Source of the DNA: Paenibacillus illinoisensis NBRC 15959
GTDB taxonomy: Bacteria > Bacillota > Bacilli > Paenibacillales > Paenibacillaceae
DNA length: 64,000 bases
Assembly (NCBI RefSeq): GCF_004000925.1
Contig: NZ_BIME01000001.1
Coordinates: 496,001-560,000, forward strand
Reading direction: 5' to 3'
Shown piece by piece: positions 35,334 through 43,038 of the stretch (its first letter is position 1; every line of letters starts with the position of its first letter). The notes beneath the pieces were generated by a model. The model was not told the origin of the DNA. It did not search any database and worked only from the letters and a program-made list of their open reading frames with translations. The position numbers and the translations under genes were made by a program.

Positions 35334-35736
35334 GATCCCCCTCCGCTCTTGTCATGATTCTGGTTCCATCATAGCAGATTGGAGAGGTCAGCCAAAATAA
35401 TTAACTTAAATGATGACCAAGATGAGACTTCTGTAGTTTGCATCATTCGATTCCACACACTCCGGGATACTTTATATAGAGGATTAGGGCGTTCTCTATT
35501 TATATATTGAAGATTGGATGTGGATGGCTTACCACCCTTCTTCACAGTATATATCGCATTCAATGGTATATCTTATCCCGTTTCCAATTTAAGGATGATC
35601 GTGCCGTTTAAGAAAATGACGGAGGAACAAAAAAGAAGCGTAATCCATCTACGGATTACGCTTCTTTTGTTCTATTCGCTTGAGTACACCTAACCAGCTT
35701 GCGCTTCTCATAGCGTTTTTTGTTGATAAGTCACAC
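35334..35736. other. Gap between the 97-aa protein and yidC
   Basis: Holds the yidC terminator (35629-35669). A 64-codon minus frame (35369-35563) lacks a good start and resembles nothing. Otherwise nothing is visible. Confidence 0.4.
35629..35669. terminator. Terminator of yidC
   Basis: AAAAGAAGCGTAATCC pairs perfectly with GGATTACGCTTCTTTT; strong in either direction. Confidence 0.88.
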
Positions 35737-36606
35737 CTAGGATTTTGCGGGTTTGGTTCCTTTGGCTGGTTTGATCTTTTTCTCCTGCAGGATTACCGTT
35801 TCCTGAGGATGTTCCACCGGATACAGTTTACGGAACAATAACGTCTGAAGGACAAGGAATGAACCGCCAACCGTCCAATAGAGCGGCATGGCTGCGGGTG
35901 CTGTCAGAGAGAAAAAGGCCATCATCAGCGGTGAAATGTACCCCATGATTGCAAACTGTTTCCGCTGTTCAGGTGCCATATTGGCCTGTGAAACTTTTGC
36001 CTGAATCAGGTAGATAACCGCAACCACAACAGCAAGCACATAATCGGGTGCCCCGAGTTTGAACCACAAAAAAGAATGTGAAGACAACTCTGGCGTTAGC
36101 CGGATTGCCGTGTATATCCCCGAAAGGATCGGCAGCTGAATCAACAGCGGCAAGCAGCCGATATTCAGTGGATTAAAATTATGCTTTTTGTACAACTCCA
36201 TCGTCTCTTGGGAGAGCTTCTGACGATCTGCTGCGTCATTCTTGCCCTCGTATTTTTTCTTGAGTGCATCCATCTCGGGCTTCATGGCATTCATGATCAC
36301 ACGGGTTCCCTGCTGGGATTTGGCCTGGCGCATCATCAAAGGCAGCAGCGCAAGCCGAATGACCAAAGTAATCACGATAATGGAGACGCCGTAACTGCCA
36401 CCAAAGATGGATGCAATGTGCTGAATCAGATACGACAGCGGAAATACAATATAGTGATTGAAGAATCCAGGTGTTGAAGCGTTAATCTCCGAAACATTGT
36501 TACTGCATCCGGCCAAAAGCATGACTGCAAATAAAATGGCAATCAGCCCATAAATCCGTCCCTTGCCAGATGTAAAAGTGAACCCCTTGCTTGTCTTATG
36601 TTCCAT
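35737..36606 (-). CDS. yidC: Membrane protein insertase YidC (lipoprotein type)
   Basis: About 289 aa Oxa1/YidC/Alb3 protein. A lipoprotein signal ends in LLAGC (about residue 34). Five hydrophobic segments follow, with the conserved groove Arg in ITLVIRLALLPLMMRQAKSQ and the cytoplasmic hairpin PEMDALKKKYEGKNDAADRQKL. NPLNIGCLPLLIQLPILSGIY and the final WTVGGSFLVLQTLL are also typical. It inserts membrane proteins with or without Sec. The absence of rnpA/jag neighbours suggests the second, inducible paralogue (YqjG/YidC2 type). The ATG follows GAGGAGG by six bases, and that site is mostly buried in a hairpin overlapped by an upstream leader ORF. Confidence 0.92.
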   Translation of the reverse strand: MEHKTSKGFTFTSGKGRIYGLIAILFAVMLLAGCSNNVSEINASTPGFFNHYIVFPLSYLIQHIASIFGGSYGVSIIVITLVIRLALLPLMMRQAKSQQGTRVIMNAMKPEMDALKKKYEGKNDAADRQKLSQETMELYKKHNFNPLNIGCLPLLIQLPILSGIYTAIRLTPELSSHSFLWFKLGAPDYVLAVVVAVIYLIQAKVSQANMAPEQRKQFAIMGYISPLMMAFFSLTAPAAMPLYWTVGGSFLVLQTLLFRKLYPVEHPQETVILQEKKIKPAKGTKPAKS

Positions 36607-36893
36607 ATATATCCTCCTCGTTGATTGAGTTTCAATGTGTCCAACGAGGATGTACAATCTGGCTCATCTTCATCCGGTGCTTCTCTACGTCTGATCATCC
36701 TGGTTAAATCTTCAGGTCTATGCTGTCCATCCAGCGTCAATGCAGGGAGTCCGGATTCGACGCCGTCTCCGTCTCCGCCTTCCATCCAGTACTCAGTCAT
36801 TCCACAGTGCAGATGGGCAATGTAGGCATAGCTCACGGTGAAAATAAGCCCTATTGAGAATAAATAAGGTAATAACTCCTGAAGTTCAAACAA
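36543..36893 (-). CDS. MifM-like leader ORF overlapping yidC (candidate arrest peptide)
   Basis: A 116-codon frame starting at TTG eight bases after AAAGGGGG, about 26 bases after a -10-derived transcription start. Residues 7-28 form one membrane helix. An acidic linker (GGDGDGVES) follows, then LTRMIRRREAPDEDEPD at 63-79. The 5' arm of a hairpin that hides the yidC ribosome-binding site is formed by codons 82-84. The frame ends 63 nt inside yidC in another phase. MifM of B. subtilis has the same parts: N-terminal membrane segment, basic stretch, acidic stall region and coupling to yidC2 by hairpin opening. I could not align the two and infer analogy, not proven homology. It could also be a chance frame. 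Confidence 0.6.
   Translation of the reverse strand: MFELQELLPYLFSIGLIFTVSYAYIAHLHCGMTEYWMEGGDGDGVESGLPALTLDGQHRPEDLTRMIRRREAPDEDEPDCTSSLDTLKLNQRGGYIWNIRQARGSLLHLARDGFMG
36615..36650 (-). promoter_or_regulatory. Hairpin sequestering the yidC ribosome-binding site
   Basis: On the mRNA, TCCTCGTTG (36650-36642) pairs perfectly with CAACGAGGA (36623-36615), with an 18-nt loop. Five bases of the GAGGAGG site (36619-36613) are paired. A ribosome paused on the leader ORF near codons 76-80 would cover the 5' arm and free the site. Confidence 0.65.
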
Positions 36894-36925
36894 GGGATTC
36901 ACCCCCTTTATAGGTTCATTTTTAT

Positions 36926-36931
36926 ATTATA
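36926..36931 (-). promoter_or_regulatory. -10 box upstream of leader ORF and yidC
   Basis: TGtTATAAT extended -10 on the minus strand. No second promoter is obvious between the leader and yidC, so both should be on one transcript. Confidence 0.5.
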
Positions 36932-36985
36932 ACACTTACATATCCGTTTTGCATAAATTCACGGCTTAAATGCCATCATCGATCG

Positions 36986-38611
36986 CTATTCCGTTCTCAA
37001 TTTGGACAATTCCTTCGCAGCCCTATATCTTGCCACATTAAAAGAAGGCCAGGAACTGCTGTTTTCTCTCTCATATATGTAACCTTCACGCTCCAATAAA
37101 TGATCCTTCAGCGCCGGGAATTCCTCTTGCGCAAACTTCCGTAACTGCGGAATCGCATCGGCTGACAAATTCGCCAGATAAGCTGCATCAATGTTCCCTG
37201 TCTTATGGTAACGTTCCACGTTCAGCTCGGCGATCCGGTTATCCATACTCACATAATTGACAGCTGTATAAGCTGTAAGTGACAGTACAATGTACCAGCG
37301 AAGCAGTGGAATGGAGGTATATCGGATGCGTAAACCAGCTATGAAAAGCAGCAATGCCAGAAAAATCATAAATGCATGTACCAAGAAACGAATATACGTG
37401 TACCCGTAAGCCTGTTCGTACAGATGGAGACGCATAAACGCAGAATACAGCATGATGGCTGTGCAGCCTACAAGAATAAGCAGAAGCACCTGATGAATAA
37501 TCGAAGCTGTTCTCCCACTCGGTCTGGTACATTGGAGTGCAACAATCAAAATGAAAAAGTTAATACTGGTGACCAGCACAAGTTCGGCAAAACCACTGCG
37601 GGCATATTCGGCGTAAGACAGGTCAGAGGGAAGATGCCCACTCCCTGCACCAAACAGGTAGGAAAACTGTACAAATACAAACAATACATACACACAGTTC
37701 ATAACGAACAGCATGGTGCCCACGATGATGGGATCCAGCTTCACTGTTTCCCTGCCGGTACGGATGGCTTGTACAAGGGCTTTGGCTTCACCCGTCTTGC
37801 TTGATTCGGTTTCTGTATTCTGCTGGCCTGCATGGTCATGATCGGAGACCCGCACTGCTGCAGGTGATAACAAGGCTGCATTTTTCCAATGGGCGTTCTC
37901 CCTCTTCTCGGCTTCGTACTCCATAGGTTGAACGAATCCCCATACATAACTAAACAACAAAATGCCTCCTATGATAATCCAGAGGATTCTCGGAAATCCA
38001 GGTGTTAGAGTCAGATGGTTCAACCATTCCGGAAAACCAGACAAATATTGATTGAATACGCCATCTGCGGAAGTCAGCAATGCAACCACCACAATCAGGA
38101 TCGGGAAGGATGCGGCCAGTCCAATGAAAACTTTGACCAGAACTGCTTTCTGGGACTTCCCCATTCCACGTCCCCCTGCTTTTACCACAATGCCTGCGAT
38201 GGTCCCCCAGTGGCGAATCGATTGTGGCAGCAAATGATCCAGGGAGGTACCGATGATTCGGAGATCCCACCACTGCTTCCGCTTACGTCCAGCCAAATAA
38301 GTCATATGTAAAATAATCAAACCGGGGACGAACAGAAAATTGAGGACACGCAGCAGTTCATTGTCAAAAAGTAAAAAGGTTAGCGCGAGCATGAGTACGA
38401 CCGCAGCCATCCATGCGTCAATCAGGGTTAAAGTCCGAATTCGATCCTTCGCAAACACATACATAAATGCATAAAAGAGAAGCACAAAAAGCAGATACGA
38501 TACGCCCACCTCTCTTTCATAAAACAAATACTGATGAATGACCGCCAGCATCAAGGCAGACAACAGCGTAATCAAAGCACGATTCGGTGAAACCAGTATT
38601 TTCTCAATCAT
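36986..38611 (-). CDS. DUF4173 family membrane protein
   Basis: About 541 aa, polytopic. Hydrophobic segments fall at about 10-110 (four), 165-190, 220-240, 300-335 and 350-455 (several). A basic cytoplasmic loop lies between, and a soluble C-terminal tail of about 90 residues contains NVERYHKTGNIDAAYLANLS and DAIPQL, characteristic of DUF4173/DUF4153-like proteins. Function is not established for this family; several are near signalling genes. GGAGG lies eight bases before the chosen ATG. It is divergent from the SgrR-like regulator. Confidence 0.82.
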   Translation of the reverse strand: MIEKILVSPNRALITLLSALMLAVIHQYLFYEREVGVSYLLFVLLFYAFMYVFAKDRIRTLTLIDAWMAAVVLMLALTFLLFDNELLRVLNFLFVPGLIILHMTYLAGRKRKQWWDLRIIGTSLDHLLPQSIRHWGTIAGIVVKAGGRGMGKSQKAVLVKVFIGLAASFPILIVVVALLTSADGVFNQYLSGFPEWLNHLTLTPGFPRILWIIIGGILLFSYVWGFVQPMEYEAEKRENAHWKNAALLSPAAVRVSDHDHAGQQNTETESSKTGEAKALVQAIRTGRETVKLDPIIVGTMLFVMNCVYVLFVFVQFSYLFGAGSGHLPSDLSYAEYARSGFAELVLVTSINFFILIVALQCTRPSGRTASIIHQVLLLILVGCTAIMLYSAFMRLHLYEQAYGYTYIRFLVHAFMIFLALLLFIAGLRIRYTSIPLLRWYIVLSLTAYTAVNYVSMDNRIAELNVERYHKTGNIDAAYLANLSADAIPQLRKFAQEEFPALKDHLLEREGYIYERENSSSWPSFNVARYRAAKELSKLRTE

Positions 38612-38747
38612 GGGAAAAACCTCCATTATCTTTCTAGACTTTATTCTAGATGATAAAATAAGAAGATAAAGAGAAATTATAGGAGATAAAATTTCTTATT
38701 TTAGTTCGGTTGCACCACCAGCTCTATTTCCGAGGAGGCTTGAAATC

Positions 38748-40469
38748 GTGAAACTGCATCAACAGTATTTGCTGCTTCATAACCGCTTTGGTGATATGAC
38801 CGAGCATGAAGCTACTCTCTCCGAGCTTGCAGAACTGCTCGATTGCACACATCGAAATACGCTTACCATTGTCAAAAAAATGGCGGCCTGCGACTGGATT
38901 CGCTGGATCTCTCAGCGTGGCCGAGGTCGCAGGTCAACACTCACGCTGCTCGTACCAGCCGAACAGATCGCAGCAGAATATATGATGCAAGCCCTCAATC
39001 GCCGGGAATTACATCAAGCCGCTGAACAGGTGCGTGCCTTCTCCACCTCGACCATGATGCGGGAGCATTTAAACCACTGGCTGCTCGGTTACTCGGGCCA
39101 TCATACGGAAGCAGGAGAGCATAACGAGCGTATTGATACGTTGAGGCTGCCACTTCAGCAGCAGCTTCATGCTCTTGATCCGCTGTATATTAATCTGCTT
39201 GCCGAGTCCTTTGTCACCAGTCATGTGTTTGATGGACTGGTTCAGCGTAATGAGCAAGGAGACATCGTTCCATGTCTTGCCCACACCTGGGATGTTAGCC
39301 CAGATCGGAAAACCTGGCTTTTTCATTTGCGCAAAGGTGTCTTGTTTCACAATGGAGTACGATTGACTGCAGGAGATGTAGTGCATACGTTTGCCAGGCT
39401 GCAGGCTACCGAGCGACGGACATTGTATCGAGATGTGAGCAGACAGATTCTGTCTGTCGAAGCCCTGAATTCGCTCACCATAGTTTTCCGACTCAAAGCA
39501 CCGCATGAATTATTTCTGTCCTTTCTAGCCACAAGCCGTGCAGTCATAGTCCCTTCGGACAGTACCATGAAGCCTGGCGATGACAAGTCAGTTGAATCAA
39601 CGTCCATGCCAAAGCCTGTTGGAACTGGCCCCTTCAAGGTGACGTTATGGGATGAACACCTGTGCAGACTGGAAGCATTCCCGGCCTACTTTCAAGGAAG
39701 AGCCCATCTGGACCGGGTGGATATTCTGCAGATTCCTTGGAGCGCCGAGACCGAATGGGGAGAACATGGCGAAGCGGAAACGCCTTTCTTCCACCTTGTT
39801 CCGAATCCGGCTGCCGCTAAGGGTGCTGACTGGATACAAATTAGTGCTGGCGTCATGGTGAACAAGCTGCTCACTTGTAACACGCAAAAAACCGGACCGC
39901 TCAGCGATCCGGCTATTCGATCTCATCTATATGAGTGTATTTCTGGCGTGATCCAATCCTCTGAAAAACCCTTGGACAAGGATCAGTCGATTCCCTTACA
40001 GCTGGCTACCATTCCACAATATCGGAAAGATGCTGCTGTGATAGCAGCCAAACTGGAACAATGTGGATATGCTTGCAAGATTCATACGGCAACGATGGAA
40101 CAATTCAAAGGTCCATTGCGGATGGAGTCCGATCTCATTTTATTCTCCCTGATCCGGGACCGGGATGAAGAATTACGCAGAACAGACCTCTATCTAACCC
40201 TGTCGGAACATCTGGATGAACCCACACAATGGCGTGTGCAGATGATGCTGCAAACCGTTACGGAGTCACCATTAATGACAGATCGAACTGCAGGCCTTGA
40301 CCGGATTGAACATTTCTTGCTGGACCACCATCTGATGTTTCATTTATCTGAGAAACCGGTGGAAACCGCCTATCTGCCTTCCGTGCGCGGGCTATCGTTT
40401 AATAGTCAGGGCTGGGTCAACTTGCGCCATATCTGGTTTCCATCTGGAAGTACAGTGTTAGAAGATTGA
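38748..40469 (+). CDS. SgrR-like transcriptional regulator with solute-binding domain
   Basis: A 573-aa fusion. Residues about 1-100 form an SgrR_N winged helix (ATLSELAELLDCTHRNTLTIVKKM). From about residue 130 to the end is an SBP_bac_5 oligopeptide-binding-protein-like domain, with LDPLYINLLAESFVTSHVFDGLV, LAHTWDVSPDRKTWLFHLRKGVLFHNG, LTAGDVVHTFARLQ and MPKPVGTGPFKV. There is no signal peptide, so the binding domain is cytoplasmic and probably senses a ligand. The GTG start is nine bases after AGGAGG. No adjacent transporter operon is seen; the divergent DUF4173 gene is the only close partner. Confidence 0.88.
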   Translation: MKLHQQYLLLHNRFGDMTEHEATLSELAELLDCTHRNTLTIVKKMAACDWIRWISQRGRGRRSTLTLLVPAEQIAAEYMMQALNRRELHQAAEQVRAFSTSTMMREHLNHWLLGYSGHHTEAGEHNERIDTLRLPLQQQLHALDPLYINLLAESFVTSHVFDGLVQRNEQGDIVPCLAHTWDVSPDRKTWLFHLRKGVLFHNGVRLTAGDVVHTFARLQATERRTLYRDVSRQILSVEALNSLTIVFRLKAPHELFLSFLATSRAVIVPSDSTMKPGDDKSVESTSMPKPVGTGPFKVTLWDEHLCRLEAFPAYFQGRAHLDRVDILQIPWSAETEWGEHGEAETPFFHLVPNPAAAKGADWIQISAGVMVNKLLTCNTQKTGPLSDPAIRSHLYECISGVIQSSEKPLDKDQSIPLQLATIPQYRKDAAVIAAKLEQCGYACKIHTATMEQFKGPLRMESDLILFSLIRDRDEELRRTDLYLTLSEHLDEPTQWRVQMMLQTVTESPLMTDRTAGLDRIEHFLLDHHLMFHLSEKPVETAYLPSVRGLSFNSQGWVNLRHIWFPSGSTVLED

Positions 40470-40515
40470 AAGACAAAATTACATTCAGTTAATGTCTGCA
40501 TGATAATAGATCTGC

Positions 40516-41853
40516 TCATTGTATTGGTCTCGCCGTTTGTTGGCTTTTGTTGTTCTTCAGTGAAACGGTGTCTTTGCGGCGATACACACCAAGAAGCAAT
40601 CCCATCATGGCATAATCAAAGATGAGATGGTTGCCGTATCCTATAAAAGGAAAGACCACACTTAAAATCGGAACTCTACCAGTGGTCATTGCCAGCGAAT
40701 AAATCATCTGCAGTGCAAACATGGACGTAATAATGACGATAATCATTCGACCAAAGTCATCCCGAATGCGAGGGAGCGTATTTACCATACTTGCAACAAA
40801 CCAGATGATAGCCACCAATAGCCCTATTCCGGCTGCCCAACCAAACACATCGATTAGCAGCACACCTGGGTAATCAAAATAACTCGTTTTAAATTGGTCA
40901 AATGCTGTGTCTAGCCCATTTCCCCACCATCCAGCTGATTGAAGGATGCCCGCGATGGAATGGTTGTAGTAGCCATTTCCCATTGAATCATCCTCAAGAT
41001 TGAACACAACCAAGAATCTTTCCAAACGATGGTAAGAATCCGTTGTAAGCAACAACAATAAACCCATACTTGCAGTTATAACTGTGGCTATAGCTGTATA
41101 GAGCCATTTACGCGTGATCCAACCAAATAAAAATAGTGAAATGATCCCGAACATCACAAGGCGTACCCAATCCGATATCTGAAACAACAGTGCCGCCGGT
41201 AACGCCACCATCGCTATATAAGATAATATGGATTTGGCATTACAATTGAAACGAAGCTTGTCCAGCAAAATAGCACCTACAGCAAGTGGTAATACCCACA
41301 TTGCAGCAGTAGTCAGATCTAATACAAATCCATATGCGTTATAGTATCTGTAAATCCCATTGATACTTGAGGATATCATTGAATTGATCATTAACATGGT
41401 ATTAAGCAGGATATATATCCACCAAGCGCCTCTTCTCCATTTGCGATAATCGAAGAACATAAAGAAGGACATAAATAACATTCCTATGATAGTGTAAACC
41501 ACTTGAATGTTATAAAAGTTCTGAAACCTATCATCCGCTACATTGGTTGTAAAAATCCACATCAAAAACAGGCTAACGATAGCTAAACTGATCAATCCGA
41601 TTATCAGTCCCCAATGCATCCGATGACGATGCAGCCTATGCATGCTTTTGCCTACTGCTGCGGGATCACCCATTTGCTCTATGGCATACTCGGCTGCTTC
41701 TTCCTGAGTTAAGCCCTCCTGTTCCTTATCCAACATCATTTCTCTTATGTGGTTTCCCAATTCATCACGCAGATCGGTATGTACTTCACGAGCTTTGACT
41801 TGACTGCACATCTCGTCCAGATAACGTTTAATCTTATCGTGTTGATCCGTCAT
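40516..41853 (-). CDS. FtsW/RodA/SpoVE-like membrane protein with N-terminal HAAS (DUF1700-like) domain
   Basis: About 445 aa. Residues 1-75 are a soluble prefix (YLDEMCSQVKAREVHTDLRDELGNHIREMM, GLTQEEAAEYAIEQMGDP), the HAAS/permease-prefix type common next to PadR regulators. About ten membrane segments follow. The C-terminal GYGNHLIFDYAMMGLLLGVYRR and the preceding VPILSVVFPFIGYG match the SEDS signature, but the catalytic loop reads SYFDYPGVLLIDVFGWAAG, where SEDS glycosyltransferases usually have ExHxDF and EExG. Polymerase activity is therefore doubtful. ATGA overlap with the PadR gene shows coupling. Confidence 0.82.
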   Translation of the reverse strand: MTDQHDKIKRYLDEMCSQVKAREVHTDLRDELGNHIREMMLDKEQEGLTQEEAAEYAIEQMGDPAAVGKSMHRLHRHRMHWGLIIGLISLAIVSLFLMWIFTTNVADDRFQNFYNIQVVYTIIGMLFMSFFMFFDYRKWRRGAWWIYILLNTMLMINSMISSSINGIYRYYNAYGFVLDLTTAAMWVLPLAVGAILLDKLRFNCNAKSILSYIAMVALPAALLFQISDWVRLVMFGIISLFLFGWITRKWLYTAIATVITASMGLLLLLTTDSYHRLERFLVVFNLEDDSMGNGYYNHSIAGILQSAGWWGNGLDTAFDQFKTSYFDYPGVLLIDVFGWAAGIGLLVAIIWFVASMVNTLPRIRDDFGRMIIVIITSMFALQMIYSLAMTTGRVPILSVVFPFIGYGNHLIFDYAMMGLLLGVYRRKDTVSLKNNKSQQTARPIQ

Positions 41854-42185
41854 GTTAAGCCTCCCTCCCCAAGTACACGATCCACAGCACGACGGAATAA
41901 AAGCCACTCGGTTTTTTTGTGCTGCAAAGCCTCCACGCCCTTGTCTCGAATGGAATAGTATTTACGTTTTCGGCCATCTACCTCCATCCAATAGGATTCC
42001 ACCCAACCTTCAATCTCCATGGCATGGAGGATGGGATATAATGTGCCTTCTTTCAAATTAAATACACCTTCCGATTGACGGTGAAGTTCTTTAATCAATT
42101 CATAACCGTAAAGTGGCTGATTGTGCAATAACGTCAAAATTAGAGTTTCTGTACTTCCTTTAATCATTTGTTTGTTTACATTCAT
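41850..42185 (-). CDS. PadR family transcriptional regulator
   Basis: About 111 aa. The winged helix is complete: GSTETLILTLLHNQPLYGYELIKEL, EGTLYPILHAMEIEGWVESYW and RKRKYYSIRDKGVEAL. This is a PadR-s1 short form. AAGGAGG lies nine bases before the chosen ATG. Its stop overlaps the start of the HAAS-SEDS gene. Such PadR proteins usually repress their own operon, so the partner membrane protein is likely inducible by envelope stress or a compound. Confidence 0.92.
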   Translation of the reverse strand: MNVNKQMIKGSTETLILTLLHNQPLYGYELIKELHRQSEGVFNLKEGTLYPILHAMEIEGWVESYWMEVDGRKRKYYSIRDKGVEALQHKKTEWLLFRRAVDRVLGEGGLT

Positions 42186-42339
42186 ATGAATTCTCCTCCT
42201 TTCTGTCATTCAAATTATTACATCGGAAACCTATGCATAGTTAATCTAGGTATTATACTACCTTATTCTTCCTTTTCTGTCTATCCATCGTTTCGATCTG
42301 CTTTGTGATAAAATAACTCTATTAAGGAGGGTGACTCTC

Positions 42340-42924
42340 ATGAGTAAACTGATTTTCTTTCTCGGCGGTGCCGGCAGCGGCAAAACGACCCTGGCCAAGG
42401 CCCTTTCCCGTAAATATAAGGCAGCCTTCTTCGATATGGATATCCTGCTCCGCCCGGCAGCCGAGGCAATCATGACGCTTCAGGGACTAGATCCATCTGA
42501 CCGGGATTCACCAGAATACAAACGCTTATGTCGTGATCTGGGATATCGCATCACAATGGATGCGGCCCTGGATAACGTTCAATTAGGAATCGATACTGTG
42601 GTCGTCGGACCTTTTACCAAAGAAACCGAAACAACGAATTGGATTGAGCAAGAGCTCAGCCGAATCGGACGCTCACTGGAAGATACGGATGTTCGCGTAG
42701 CCTACATTTATTTGGCGAACGAACAGTTGTATTACAAACGTATTGTGGCAAGACAATCTCCTCTTGATGAATATAAACTGGCTAACTGGGATACCTTCAC
42801 CGCTTCCCTTGCCCGCAAGCAAGTGGCCTGGCCGCTGCCTGCTTCTTCCGTCGTTTATATTGATAATTCAGAGGAAGATGTGAATGTGGCTCTGTCCGAA
42901 GTTGAGAGACACATGTATAGGTAG
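42340..42924 (+). CDS. P-loop ATPase/kinase (shikimate-kinase-like)
   Basis: About 194 aa. Walker A GGAGSGKTTLAKAL is at about residues 9-22 and FFDMDILLRPA is at the position where shikimate/gluconate kinases bind substrate. VVVGPFTKE and AYIYLANEQLYYKRIVARQSPLDEYK (a lid with Arg) follow. This is an AAA_33/zeta-toxin-like kinase fold. Substrate is unknown. AAGGAGG precedes the ATG by nine bases. It stands alone. Confidence 0.8.
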   Translation: MSKLIFFLGGAGSGKTTLAKALSRKYKAAFFDMDILLRPAAEAIMTLQGLDPSDRDSPEYKRLCRDLGYRITMDAALDNVQLGIDTVVVGPFTKETETTNWIEQELSRIGRSLEDTDVRVAYIYLANEQLYYKRIVARQSPLDEYKLANWDTFTASLARKQVAWPLPASSVVYIDNSEEDVNVALSEVERHMYR

Positions 42925-43038
42925 TGAAAAGATTATTAATCTATTCCAGCAAGTGAATAGAAGTAGACAAAAAAGGATTGGATCGTTCCCATACGGGTTC
43001 GTTTCCAATCTCTCACAATCCCTACTAAGTATTTAAGG

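Noticed and set aside
35369..35563. 64-codon minus frame in the gap before yidC.
   Set aside because: No good start signal and a low-complexity peptide.
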